A stretch of DNA of 64,000 nt from Sphingopyxis sp. LC81 (GTDB lineage: Bacteria; Pseudomonadota; Alphaproteobacteria; Sphingomonadales; Sphingomonadaceae): NCBI RefSeq assembly GCF_000756375.1, contig NZ_JNFD01000021.1:124001-188000 (forward strand), given 5' to 3'. The notes below the pieces were generated by a model. That model was not told where the DNA came from. It worked only from the letters and a program-made list of their open reading frames with translations, and ran no database searches. How positions within the stretch are numbered: the stretch's first letter is position 1; every line of letters begins with the position of its first letter. Position numbers and translations under genes: made by a program. Of this stretch, positions 1 to 9,916 are shown piece after piece.

Positions 1-621
1 GCGTTTTTGCTGATAATCGTGGAGGAAGGAGAAGAGGACCGGCAACGCCGCAAGTCCCGCCACCGCGGTACTGCCGAACCACCAGAAGGGCAGGCCGGCG
101 ACGAACATCACCACGACCCCGCCGATGCAGATCGCGAGCGCGGTGCCGAGGTCGGGTTGCAGCATGACGAGCGCGGCCGGCAGGCCGATCATCACCATCG
201 CGGGCCACAGCGCGGTGAAGGTCCGCGTGTTGCCGGGCGGAAGCTGCGCATAGAAGCGCGCCAGCGCGATGACGATCGCGACCTTCATCAATTCCGACGG
301 CTGGAGGTTCATAAAACCGAGGTTGAGCCAACGCTGGCTGCCCCCGCCGACGAAGCCAAGCAGCTCGACCGCGATCAGCAGGATCAGGATGCCGATATAG
401 GCGATATAGGCGAAGTCCTCGAAGATACGGATCGGGAAGCGGCCGATCACCAGCGCGACACTGAGGAAGACGAGGAAGCGCACGCCTTGGTTGAGCGCCC
501 ATGGTGACCAGTTGCCGCCCGCGGCCGAATAGAGGACGAGCAGGCCGAAACCGGTGATGCCCGCGAGGATCGCGATCAGTTTCCACGGGATGCGTTGGAT
601 GGCGGGTGGCACGGGGATCAT
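1..621 (-). CDS. rodA: Rod shape-determining protein RodA (partial, C-terminus off the left edge)
   Basis: SEDS-family glycosyltransferase that polymerises lipid II during lateral-wall growth, working with PBP2. Only the first 207 codons are present. The visible part begins MIPVPPAIQRIPWKLIA and holds several membrane helices, with the SEDS-type stretch around GFMNLQPSELMKVA, whose PSE segment is conserved in RodA/FtsW. The ATG at 619-621 overlaps the mrdA stop in an ATGA arrangement, so the two are translationally coupled, as is usual for mrdA-rodA. Identification is firm from context and sequence; the missing part lies outside the window. Confidence 0.93.
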   Translation of the reverse strand, partial: MIPVPPAIQRIPWKLIAILAGITGFGLLVLYSAAGGNWSPWALNQGVRFLVFLSVALVIGRFPIRIFEDFAYIAYIGILILLIAVELLGFVGGGSQRWLNLGFMNLQPSELMKVAIVIALARFYAQLPPGNTRTFTALWPAMVMIGLPAALVMLQPDLGTALAICIGGVVVMFVAGLPFWWFGSTAVAGLAALPVLFSFLHDYQQKR

Positions 622-2525
622 TGTGCGAGCTCCGGATCGGGCTTCGACGCACCCGCCTTCCACGCCGCATAGTCGCGGTCCATGCGTTCCTTGATCGTGC
701 CGCCCCAGCCGGCCTCGAAGGTTTCGAGCGCCTCCATCGCCTTTTCGCGGTCGAAGAGGAAAGTCATGAAATCCTTGGCCACCGGCGCCGCGGCGCGCGA
801 TCCGCCCATGCCGTGCTCGATGACGACGGCGGTTGCATAGCGGGGGTTAACGACCGGCGCGAAGCCGACGAACAGGCCGTGGTCGCGGAATTTCCACGTG
901 CCGCTTTTGCCGTTGCCGGTGCCGAGCCCGCGCACCTGCGCGGTGCCCGTCTTGCCCGCCATCGTGATGCCGTCGAGCGGCAGGCGGCTGCGCACCGCGG
1001 TGCCGGCGCCGTTGACCACAAGGTCCATGCCGTGACGCGCGACGGCGAGCGCTTCGGGCGAGAAGGGCAAGGGCTCATTCTTGAACTCGCGGTTGATCAG
1101 GCGCGGGTAAAGCCGGCGCCCCGATGCGATCCGCGCCGCCATCACCGCGAGCTGGAGCGGGTTGGCGAGCACATAGCCTTGTCCGATGACGGCGTTGAGG
1201 GAGTCCGACGCCGACCATTCCTGATCATATTTCTTCATCTTCCACGCGCTGTCGGGAATGGTGCCAAAGCGCTGGTTGCTGCCCGCGAGCTGATATTCCT
1301 CGCCGAGTCCGAGCAGCCGCGCGGTCGGGGCCATCGCGTCATAGCCGAGCCGGTGCGCGAGCCAGTAAAAATAGCTGTTGCAGCTCTTCATAATGGCCGA
1401 CGGCATGTCGAGGCTGCCGTGCGTGCCGAGGCAGCGGAAGAAGCGGCTGCCGAGGCGATAGCCGCCGACGCAGGTGTGGCGCTCGCTCGGGTCCACGCCA
1501 TGTTCGACCGCAGCGATCGCGGCCATCGGCTTCAGCGTCGATCCCGGCGGATAGAGCCCGCGCGTCGCCTTGTTGATCAGCGGCTGGTGATCGTCGCCGC
1601 GCAGCCAGGCATATTCGCTGCTGCTGATCCCGTCCGAAAAGCTGTTCGGATCGAAGCTCGGCATCGACACGAAGGACAGGATGTCGCCGTTCTGGCAGTC
1701 GATCACGACCGCCGCGCCCGACTCGCGTCCCATGCGCCGCGCGACAAATTCCTGCAGATCGGCGTCGATCGTCAGATGAACGGTCTTGCCCTGCACGTCG
1801 GGCTGGGTCGACAGGTCGCGGACGACCTTGCCGCGCGCGGTCACCTCGACGCGCCGCGCGCCCGGCTGGCCCTTAAGCATGTCCTGGAAATATTTCTCCA
1901 GCCCGTCCTTGCCGATCTTGTACCCCGGGGTGATGTACAGCGGATCCTTGGCCTTCTGATATTCCTCGGCGTTCGGGGCGCCGACATAGCCGATCAGATG
2001 GCCGACCGCCGCGCCGGTCGGATAGTTGCGGGCAAAGCCGCGCTGCGGCGCGATGCCGGGCAGTTCGGGCAGGCGGACGAGGATCGAGCTATACTCGGCC
2101 TCGGTCATGTCCTCCTTGATCGCGACGGGCTGGAACCCCGATGCCGCCTTCAGGTCGCGATTGATGCGTTCCATCGTGTCGCCGTCGAGGCGCAGCAAGG
2201 TCTGGAGCTGCCCCAGCACCAGTTCCTTGTTGTGCAGGCGATCGGGAATGATGTCGATGCGCAAGGATACGCGGTTGTTCGCCAGCGCCTTGCCGCTGCG
2301 GTCGACGATCCAGCCGCGCCGCGGCGGAACGAGCGTCAAATTGACGCGATTGCTTTCCGATTCAAGGACATAGCGGTCGTTGTCGATGACCGAAATATAG
2401 GCCATGCGCGCGGCGAGCGCGACGCCGACCGCCGCCTGCGCGCCGCCAACGACCAGCGCGCGGCGGGTGAAGGTAATGCCCCTCCAGGCTTCGGTAATCG
2501 GCGGACTCTTCTTCTTCGTCGGCAT
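618..2525 (-). CDS. mrdA: Penicillin-binding protein 2 (peptidoglycan D,D-transpeptidase)
   Basis: Monofunctional class B transpeptidase of the elongasome, anchored in the inner membrane with a periplasmic catalytic domain. 635 residues, a normal PBP2 length. One N-terminal membrane segment (about 23-47) is followed by the PBP dimerisation domain and the transpeptidase domain. The three active-site motifs are visible: STLK near residue 327, SCN near 382 and KTGTAQ near 523. It lies 18 bp after mreD and overlaps rodA by 4 bp, so it is part of the mreBCD-mrdA-rodA operon. No anomaly seen. Confidence 0.96.
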   Translation of the reverse strand: MPTKKKSPPITEAWRGITFTRRALVVGGAQAAVGVALAARMAYISVIDNDRYVLESESNRVNLTLVPPRRGWIVDRSGKALANNRVSLRIDIIPDRLHNKELVLGQLQTLLRLDGDTMERINRDLKAASGFQPVAIKEDMTEAEYSSILVRLPELPGIAPQRGFARNYPTGAAVGHLIGYVGAPNAEEYQKAKDPLYITPGYKIGKDGLEKYFQDMLKGQPGARRVEVTARGKVVRDLSTQPDVQGKTVHLTIDADLQEFVARRMGRESGAAVVIDCQNGDILSFVSMPSFDPNSFSDGISSSEYAWLRGDDHQPLINKATRGLYPPGSTLKPMAAIAAVEHGVDPSERHTCVGGYRLGSRFFRCLGTHGSLDMPSAIMKSCNSYFYWLAHRLGYDAMAPTARLLGLGEEYQLAGSNQRFGTIPDSAWKMKKYDQEWSASDSLNAVIGQGYVLANPLQLAVMAARIASGRRLYPRLINREFKNEPLPFSPEALAVARHGMDLVVNGAGTAVRSRLPLDGITMAGKTGTAQVRGLGTGNGKSGTWKFRDHGLFVGFAPVVNPRYATAVVIEHGMGGSRAAAPVAKDFMTFLFDREKAMEALETFEAGWGGTIKERMDRDYAAWKAGASKPDPELAQ

Positions 2526-2543
2526 TAGGGGGTTGGAACCAGT

Positions 2544-3065
2544 CTATCGGCGTTTCAGGCGGAAATTGTCAAACTTGCCGGTCAGGCGCATGAACAGCGG
2601 GACGAGCAGCGCGGAGACTATGATCTGCGGCACCACGAGGCCGAGCACCCGGCCGGTCGCGGCATGCGGGTGGGTGATCAGCGCGGCGAGCGACTGGATG
2701 ATCGCGACCGACGCCGCGGCAATCGCCCAGTCGTGAAAAAAGCCGCGCCAATAAATGCGCTGCGACGAATAGGCGATCGCGATGCTAGCGGCGGTCCATA
2801 GTCCTATCGCGGTGCCGATCGGCGCGCCGCTGAACAGATCGTCCCACAGACCGAGCGGCAGGCCGATCCACACCGGCCACATCTCGGCGCGCAGCAATTG
2901 CCAGCACAGGAAGAACAGCAGCCCGAGCGGCGGCAGCACCGGCGAGTTGGCGATCAGCGGCAGCATCAGCGGCAGCGCCGATGCGAACATCACGCTCGCG
3001 ATCGGAACGATGCGCATCCGCCACAGCGATGCCGGCTCGCCGAGGCGCGGACCCTTCTGCTTCAT
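2544..3065 (-). CDS. mreD: Rod shape-determining protein MreD
   Basis: Small integral membrane protein of the elongasome that links MreC to the cytoplasmic machinery. 173 residues with about five hydrophobic segments, including a typical MreD stretch (GLWDDLFSGAPIGTAIGLW). The start overlaps the mreC stop by 4 bp (ATGA). Sequence conservation in this family is poor, so the assignment leans partly on position between mreC and mrdA. Confidence 0.92.
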   Translation of the reverse strand: MKQKGPRLGEPASLWRMRIVPIASVMFASALPLMLPLIANSPVLPPLGLLFFLCWQLLRAEMWPVWIGLPLGLWDDLFSGAPIGTAIGLWTAASIAIAYSSQRIYWRGFFHDWAIAAASVAIIQSLAALITHPHAATGRVLGLVVPQIIVSALLVPLFMRLTGKFDNFRLKRR

Positions 3066-3967
3066 GGCGCTTTGGCGGCGGCGGTGGGCGTTGCGGGGCC
3101 GGGCAGCCCCTGCGCTTCGATATTGTCGGGGGTGTAGGGGCGCAGCACCGACACCGCATCGACCTTGCCCGGGTCGGCGAGCGGGCGCGCGAGGGCGCCG
3201 TCGTCCTGGCGCCGCACGACGATCGCGACGGGGATGTTGGGCGGATAGAGCCCGCCGGTGCCCGAGGTGACGAGGATGTCGCCCGGCTTGAACGGGTTGT
3301 TCGCGATATTGAGCGTGCGCACGTCGAGATCGCCGTTGCCGCGGCCGCTGGCGAGCGCGGGCAGCCCGTCGCGCGCGCGGCGCACGGGGACGATATTGTC
3401 GACGTCGGTGAGCAGCAGCACCTGCGACACCGAGGGGCCGGCGCCGAGCACGCGGCCGATCAACCCGTCGGCGCCGCGCACCGGCTGGCCCGCGGCGACG
3501 CCAAGGTTGCGCCCGATGCTGAGCAGCGCGATGCGCTTGCTGCTGGTCGAGGTCGAGGTCAGTAGATAGCCGTTGGCGAGCGCGGTCTTGTCGGTTTCCT
3601 GCAGCTTGAGAAGCGCCTTGAGCTGGCGGTTTTCTTCCTGCAGCGAGCTGGTCGCGACGAGCTCGCGGCGCGTGTCGGCAAGCTCCTTGCGCAGCCGCCG
3701 GTTCTGCGTGCCCGCGGCGACATAGGCGCCGACCGTATCGTCGATGCCCGAAATCGACCCGATCACCGAGCGCGACGCGCGCGCGACGGGCGCGGCGATT
3801 TCCTGGCTCGCCACACGCAATTGGGCGAAGCCGACGGGATCAACGACCGACAGGATCGCCAGCAACAGACCCGCCACCGCCCCTGTCACCGCGATGACAT
3901 AGGCAACGAACAGGCTGTACTGAGCCTTTCGGGATTGCCCCGGACGTCGATGTGCCGGGCGGACCAT
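3062..3967 (-). CDS. mreC: Rod shape-determining protein MreC
   Basis: Periplasmic scaffold of the elongasome. 301 residues: a basic N-terminal cytoplasmic tail, one membrane segment at about 17-40, a coiled coil (roughly 75-115, rich in Leu/Glu/Arg) and the double beta-barrel MreC domain, with GLIGRVLG and the later LVTSGTGGLYPPNIPV stretch typical of the family. It follows mreB after 17 bp and overlaps mreD by 4 bp. Confidence 0.95.
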   Translation of the reverse strand: MVRPAHRRPGQSRKAQYSLFVAYVIAVTGAVAGLLLAILSVVDPVGFAQLRVASQEIAAPVARASRSVIGSISGIDDTVGAYVAAGTQNRRLRKELADTRRELVATSSLQEENRQLKALLKLQETDKTALANGYLLTSTSTSSKRIALLSIGRNLGVAAGQPVRGADGLIGRVLGAGPSVSQVLLLTDVDNIVPVRRARDGLPALASGRGNGDLDVRTLNIANNPFKPGDILVTSGTGGLYPPNIPVAIVVRRQDDGALARPLADPGKVDAVSVLRPYTPDNIEAQGLPGPATPTAAAKAP

Positions 3968-3984
3968 GTGTCAGAAGCCTTCGA

Positions 3985-5046
<1,062 letters not shown>

Positions 5047-5223
5047 TCATCGAAGCCGCGCCCTTGATGGACACGCCCCTGTCGTGATTTATCCGCGCGC
5101 CCGGCCGGCGACAGCTACAATCAGGGGGAGATTCCGGCTCTTCCTTTTGGGGTGGCTGGACAAAATGATCAGGGCTGTGCGGATGGGTCGCGATTTGCGT
5201 TCGACTGCGCTAGGAGAGCGGCC

Positions 5224-7047
5224 ATGTCAATACGTCGCCTGCCGGAAAAGCTAGTAAATCGGATCGCAGCCGGTGAAGTGGTGGAAAGACCTGCCGCCGC
5301 GCTCAAGGAACTGGTTGAAAATGCGATCGATGCCGGTTCGACTCGCATTTCGGTGCGAATCGCCGAGGGCGGGATTTCGCGGCTGGAGGTCGAGGATGAC
5401 GGGTGCGGGATGACAGCCGCCGACATGGCGCTGGCGCTCGAACGCCATGCGACCTCGAAGCTGCCCGACGATGCGATCGAGGATGTCACGACACTGGGTT
5501 TTCGCGGTGAGGCCTTGCCCTCGATCGCGAGCGTCGCGCGGCTGACGCTCGAAAGCCGTGTCGCGGGTGGCGACGGCTGGAAACGCGTCGTCGACAATGG
5601 CGCGGTAGCGGCCGAAGGGCCGGCGGCGCTGGGCAAGGGCACGCGGGTGATGGTCGAGGATTTGTTCGCGCGCGTTCCCGCGCGCCGCAAGTTCCTGCGC
5701 AGTGGGCGCAGCGAATATGCCGCGTGCCTCGACGTTGTGAAGCGGCTCGCGATGGCGCGCCCCGACATCGGTTTCACCGTCGAGCATGACGGACGCCGCG
5801 TGCTCGACGTGCAAGGCGGGCAGGACCAGCTTTCGCGCGTCGCGGCGCTCACCCAGCGCGACCTTGCCGCGAACAGCATCGGCGTCGATATCGACCGCGG
5901 CGAGGTGCATCTGGGCGGCGTTATCAGCCTGCCGACCTACAATCGCGGCATCGCCGACCATCAATATCTGTTCGTCAACGGCCGGCCGGTGAAGGACCGG
6001 CTGCTCGTCGGCGCGCTGCGCGGCGCCTATGCCGATCTGCTCGCGCGCGATCGCCATCCGGTCGTTGCGCTGTTCCTCGACGTCCCGACGAGCGAGGTCG
6101 ACGTGAACGTCCATCCGGCGAAGACCGAGGTGCGTTTCCGTGATCCGCAGCTCGTTCGCGGGATGATTGTTGGCGGTCTTCGCCGCGCCCTCGACGAACA
6201 TGGTTTCCGCAGCGTCCAGCGCCCTGCCGAGGCGGCGCTGGCGGCGTGGCAGCAGGAACCGGTGGCGCCGCAGCCGCCCGCGCCGACCTTGTTCGCCGCG
6301 CATCTGCCCTATCCGCATGCGCCAGCAACGCACCTGTTCGGCGCAGAAGGGGATGCCGCGACAACCGCCTTGCTGCACGACCGCATCGTCGACTTCGCGC
6401 CGCCACGCGATGCACTTCCGATGGGCCGCGCCGAACCGGCGACCGCGCCGGTGCCCGAGGCCGAGGCACACCCGCTCGGCATCGCGCGTGGTCAGATCGC
6501 GAAAACCTATATCGTCGCCGAGGCCGAGGATGGCCTCGTCATCGTCGACCAGCACGCCGCGCACGAACGCCTCGTGCTCGAACAACTCCGCCGCGGCATG
6601 GGCGGGCAGGCGGTGCCGTCGCAGGGGCTGTTGCTGCCCGAGGTGGTCGAACTCGACGAGCCCGCCTGCGACCGGCTCGAAGCCGCGGCGCCGCAGCTCG
6701 CGGCGCTCGGCGTCGAGCTTGAACGCTTCGGCCCCGCCGCGGTGATGGTGCGCGCAACCCCGGCGATGCTGGGTGCGATCAATTGCCAGAAGCTCGTCAC
6801 CGACATCGCCGACGATCTGGCGGGCTATGACGCAGCACTGGGCCTCAGCGAGCGGCTCGAACTGGTCGCCGCGACGATGGCGTGCCATGGTTCGGTGCGG
6901 GCAGGGCGAACGCTCAGCGTCGCCGAAATGAACGCGCTGCTCCGCACGATGGAGGTCACGCCGCACAGCGGCCAGTGCAACCATGGCCGGCCGACTTGGG
7001 TGAAGCTCGCGATGGACGATGTCGAGAAATTGTTCGGGAGAAAGTAG
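5224..7047 (+). CDS. mutL: DNA mismatch repair protein MutL
   Basis: GHKL ATPase that couples MutS recognition to strand incision. 607 residues from the ATG at 5224, which matches the standard family start (MSIRRLPEKLVNRIAAGEV); an upstream in-frame GTG at 5152 was rejected. N-terminal ATPase motifs ELVENAIDAG, DDGCGM and GFRGEALPSI are intact. The C-terminal domain carries the endonuclease metal motif DQHAAHERLVLE, which fits DQHA-x2-E-x4-E, plus ACHGSVRAG and a CNHGRPT variant of the CPHGRP motif. This predicts a nicking MutL, as in MutH-less bacteria. Confidence 0.97.
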   Translation: MSIRRLPEKLVNRIAAGEVVERPAAALKELVENAIDAGSTRISVRIAEGGISRLEVEDDGCGMTAADMALALERHATSKLPDDAIEDVTTLGFRGEALPSIASVARLTLESRVAGGDGWKRVVDNGAVAAEGPAALGKGTRVMVEDLFARVPARRKFLRSGRSEYAACLDVVKRLAMARPDIGFTVEHDGRRVLDVQGGQDQLSRVAALTQRDLAANSIGVDIDRGEVHLGGVISLPTYNRGIADHQYLFVNGRPVKDRLLVGALRGAYADLLARDRHPVVALFLDVPTSEVDVNVHPAKTEVRFRDPQLVRGMIVGGLRRALDEHGFRSVQRPAEAALAAWQQEPVAPQPPAPTLFAAHLPYPHAPATHLFGAEGDAATTALLHDRIVDFAPPRDALPMGRAEPATAPVPEAEAHPLGIARGQIAKTYIVAEAEDGLVIVDQHAAHERLVLEQLRRGMGGQAVPSQGLLLPEVVELDEPACDRLEAAAPQLAALGVELERFGPAAVMVRATPAMLGAINCQKLVTDIADDLAGYDAALGLSERLELVAATMACHGSVRAGRTLSVAEMNALLRTMEVTPHSGQCNHGRPTWVKLAMDDVEKLFGRK

Positions 7048-7059
7048 CAGGAGGGCGCC

Positions 7060-8100
7060 ATGTATTTTGCGAGTTTTCGCGATGGAGAGGGCTGCAAATC
7101 CTATATTGTCGGTTGCACCGAAACATGCGCCGCGGCGATCATCGATCCCGCGCTCGACCTCGTCGATCGCTATATCGGCGAGGTGAACAGGCAGGGGCTG
7201 CGCGTCCGCTACATCATCGACACCCACACCCATGCCGACCATTTCTCGGGCGCGCAGGCGTTGAAGCACGCATTCGGTGCGCCGATCGTCATGCATCGCT
7301 TCTCGCCGTCGCCCTATGTCGACCTGCATGTCGAGGACGGCCATTCGTTGCCGCTCGGCGCGATGCGGATGAAGATATGGCATACGCCCGGGCACACGCG
7401 CGATTCGATGGCGATCCATGTTGCGGACCGGGTTTTTACCGGCGACACGCTGCTGATCGGCGGGACGGGGCGCAGCGACCTGCCCAGCGGCGACCCCGAC
7501 CAGCTGTTCGACAGCCTGTTCGGCAAGCTGCTGACGCTGCCCGACGAAACGCTCGTCTTTCCCGCGCACGACTATAAGGGGCGCGAAAGCAGCACGATCG
7601 GTGACGAGCGGCGGACCAACCCGCGCCTTGCCAAGACCGGGCGCGCCGATTTCGTTGCACTGATGAACAATCTTAACCTGTCGGCGCCGACGCACCTGAC
7701 CGAAGCGCTGCGCACCAACATGTCGGGCGGCAAGACGGTGCGCCAGTTGCTTGCCGAGGCGGGCGCGAAGGTGCCCTTCATGGGGCTCGACGAATTGAGC
7801 CGTCGCATCGCGGCGCGCGCCAATGATTTCGTCATCCTCGACGTGCGCGAAAAGGATGCGTTCGGGGCGGGTCATGTCCCCGGCGCGACGCACCTGCCGC
7901 GCGGGCAGCTCGAACTGCGCGTCAACGATGTGCTGCCCGATCCGGGGGTCGAGATCCTGACCGTGTGCGAATTTGGCAAGATATCGACGCTCGCTGCGGC
8001 GACCTTGCGCGAGCTGGGGTTCGAGCGCGCGACCGCGCTCGACGGCGGGATGAAGGCGTGGCGCGATGGCGGCTATCCGGTCGAGCGCGCGAGCGATTGA
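7060..8100 (+). CDS. Metallo-beta-lactamase-fold hydrolase fused to a rhodanese domain (persulfide dioxygenase-like)
   Basis: 346 residues. The N-terminal domain (about 1-240) is an MBL fold of the ETHE1/persulfide-dioxygenase type, with the metal motif THTHADH at 55-61, a later TPGHT and a GDTLLIGG segment. The C-terminal domain (about 250-340) is a single rhodanese domain with the candidate sulfur-carrying Cys near residue 303 (CEFGKIS). Such fusions are thought to oxidise or transfer persulfide sulfur; the exact substrate is inferred. A strong AGGAGGG site precedes the ATG, and the gene sits 12 bp after mutL, so it may be co-transcribed. Confidence 0.85.
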   Translation: MYFASFRDGEGCKSYIVGCTETCAAAIIDPALDLVDRYIGEVNRQGLRVRYIIDTHTHADHFSGAQALKHAFGAPIVMHRFSPSPYVDLHVEDGHSLPLGAMRMKIWHTPGHTRDSMAIHVADRVFTGDTLLIGGTGRSDLPSGDPDQLFDSLFGKLLTLPDETLVFPAHDYKGRESSTIGDERRTNPRLAKTGRADFVALMNNLNLSAPTHLTEALRTNMSGGKTVRQLLAEAGAKVPFMGLDELSRRIAARANDFVILDVREKDAFGAGHVPGATHLPRGQLELRVNDVLPDPGVEILTVCEFGKISTLAAATLRELGFERATALDGGMKAWRDGGYPVERASD

Positions 8101-8131
8101 CCGCCACCTGACTTGCTGCAAGGAAGCGGTC

Positions 8132-8677
8132 ATGAGCAACAGCAAAATCCGTATCGGTTTCGCCGCCCTGCTTTGCGCGCTCGGTAGCGGAAGCGCGGCC
8201 CAAGCGGCTCCGCAAGCGTCCGCGCGCGTAGCGTGCCCCGCCGCCCCGATATTACCGCCCGAACTTGCCGATTGGGCGCGGGCAGCATCGAGCAAGACGA
8301 TCTACGCCTATGGCGCCGATCTCGCGGCTGATTGGTCGCCGCTCGGCGCGGCGCGGACGGAACTGCCGCTGCATCGCTTCGAAAGCCTGCGCTATGGGCG
8401 CGCGCCCGAGCGCAAGCCCGACGTGCATAAGTTCGGCGGCATGATACCGATCGACGTGAAGAAGCCGGGGCGGCTCGTCGTCGCGCTCGACACCGGGGCG
8501 TGGATCGACCTGGTGCAGGGCGGCGCGCAAGTGAAGTCGGTCACCCACGGCCACGGACCCGCCTGTTCGGGCATTCGCAAGATGGTCGAATTCGACGTGA
8601 CGCCGGGGCGCTACCTGCTCCAGATCGTCAACGCGCCGACGGCGTCGATCCACGCGATGGCGGTGCTGCGCGACTGA
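8132..8677 (+). CDS. Secreted protein of unknown function (sphingomonad type)
   Basis: 181 residues with a signal peptide (IRIGFAALLCALGSG followed by AAQAA). The ATG at 8132 follows an AGGAAG ribosome site; an upstream in-frame start at 8066 lies inside the preceding gene. The mature part holds WIDLVQGG and HGHGPACSGIRKMVEFDVTP, with two cysteines that could form a disulfide. Small proteins of this shape are often labelled homogentisate dioxygenase in databases, but nothing here supports that enzyme: it is far too short and lacks its iron ligands. Function unknown. Confidence 0.75.
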   Translation: MSNSKIRIGFAALLCALGSGSAAQAAPQASARVACPAAPILPPELADWARAASSKTIYAYGADLAADWSPLGAARTELPLHRFESLRYGRAPERKPDVHKFGGMIPIDVKKPGRLVVALDTGAWIDLVQGGAQVKSVTHGHGPACSGIRKMVEFDVTPGRYLLQIVNAPTASIHAMAVLRD

Positions 8678-9874
8678 TCAGGGCAGGCGCTTGGCGAGTT
8701 CGCCCGTCGCGTCGCTTGGCAGAGGCGCAACGCCAATGAGCCGCATCAGCAGCGGATAGACCTCGATATTGTCGATCACCCCGACGTCGCCTTTCAGACC
8801 CGTGCCGCTCGCGACGAACAGCGCGAGCATCTCGGGGTCCTGATTGTCATAGCCGTGCGCGCCGCCCTTGACGGGCCAGGTCGGCGTGCCCGCGATGATC
8901 GACCAGCCGGGCTCGGCGATGCAGATGATCGCCGCGACACGCGGGTTCCGGCCGTAATGCAGCCGCTTCGGCAGTTCCTCGCGGCGGTTGCAGGCCATAT
9001 GGTCGTGCGGTTTCAGCAACGCCTTGTACACGCGGTCGTCGGTGCCGGCGGCGGGCTCGATCGCGGCATAGGGGCCGGTCTCGACCGCGATGATGCTGGG
9101 AAGGCCGATCAGGTCGGCGAGCTGGACCACGCGGCTTTCGTCGATCGCGCGCATGCCGTGGTCGGCCACCACGATCATCCGCGCGGGCTGACCCATCGCG
9201 GCGAGGCCCGCGACGAGTTCGCCGACGCGCGCATCGACTTCGGTGATGGCGGCGTTGACCTCCGCGCTGTCGGGACCGAATTTATGTCCCGCATCGTCGA
9301 CAGCCTCGAAGTAGAGGGTGACGAAGGCGGGGCGGATATCGGCGGGACGGCGCATCCAGTCGAGCAGGGTGTTGACGCGCTGCGCATAGCCGACATGCGC
9401 GTCATAACGCATCCAGTCGGGCGGGCGGCTCGCATGGATCGCGACCTCGCTGCCCGGCCAGAACATTGTTGCGCTGCGCACGCCGGCCTTGCCCGCCGTC
9501 ACCCACGCGGGCTCGGCTTCGTCCCACCAGAAGGGATCGAGCGACTGTTTCGGATCGCCGAGGCTGAACCGGACGTCGGGCCGCCGCGGGTCGATCATAT
9601 TGTTGCCGACGATGCCGTGGTTGTCGGGGCGCTTGCCGGTTACGATCGCATAATGATTGGGGAAGGTCTTGGTCGGGAAGGAGGGGCGCAGCTTGCCGTG
9701 CGCGCCCTCGGCCGCGAGCCGCGACAGGTTCGGGGTGATGCCGCGGTCCAGATAATCGGCGCGAAAGCCGTCGATCGAGATCAGGATCGTCACCGGCGGG
9801 CGCTCACCGCTCTCCTGCGCGTGCGCGGCGAGGGGAAGCAGAAGGGCGAGGATCAGCGAAATGAAACGGTTCAT
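8678..9874 (-). CDS. Nucleotide pyrophosphatase/phosphodiesterase (alkaline phosphatase superfamily)
   Basis: 398 residues with a cleavable signal peptide (MNRFISLILALLLPLAAHAQ), so periplasmic or secreted. The catalytic core matches the NPP family: the ISIDGFRAD metal site, the nucleophile region PSFPTKTFPNHY with its Thr, then DNHGIVGNNM and the later VADHGM metal ligands. It should hydrolyse nucleotide phosphodiester or pyrophosphate bonds. It starts 42 bp after phoD on the same strand, so the two form a likely phosphate-scavenging operon. Confidence 0.9.
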   Translation of the reverse strand: MNRFISLILALLLPLAAHAQESGERPPVTILISIDGFRADYLDRGITPNLSRLAAEGAHGKLRPSFPTKTFPNHYAIVTGKRPDNHGIVGNNMIDPRRPDVRFSLGDPKQSLDPFWWDEAEPAWVTAGKAGVRSATMFWPGSEVAIHASRPPDWMRYDAHVGYAQRVNTLLDWMRRPADIRPAFVTLYFEAVDDAGHKFGPDSAEVNAAITEVDARVGELVAGLAAMGQPARMIVVADHGMRAIDESRVVQLADLIGLPSIIAVETGPYAAIEPAAGTDDRVYKALLKPHDHMACNRREELPKRLHYGRNPRVAAIICIAEPGWSIIAGTPTWPVKGGAHGYDNQDPEMLALFVASGTGLKGDVGVIDNIEVYPLLMRLIGVAPLPSDATGELAKRLP

Positions 9875-9916
9875 GCCGGGTCCGCTATGGGCCTTATGTG
9901 ACCGTCCGGCGACACG

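Noticed and set aside
606..2528. Long plus-strand open frame opposite mrdA
   Set aside because: High-GC shadow of the PBP2 gene; Arg/Ala/His-rich translation, no domain, while the opposite strand carries all PBP motifs.
5251..8295. 1014-codon minus-strand open frame across mutL and the MBL-rhodanese gene
   Set aside because: Spans two well-supported plus-strand genes and has no recognisable domain; a product of GC-rich third positions.
8132..8677. Homogentisate 1,2-dioxygenase label for the small secreted protein
   Set aside because: 181 residues with a signal peptide and no iron-binding His/Glu pattern; far shorter than the real enzyme.
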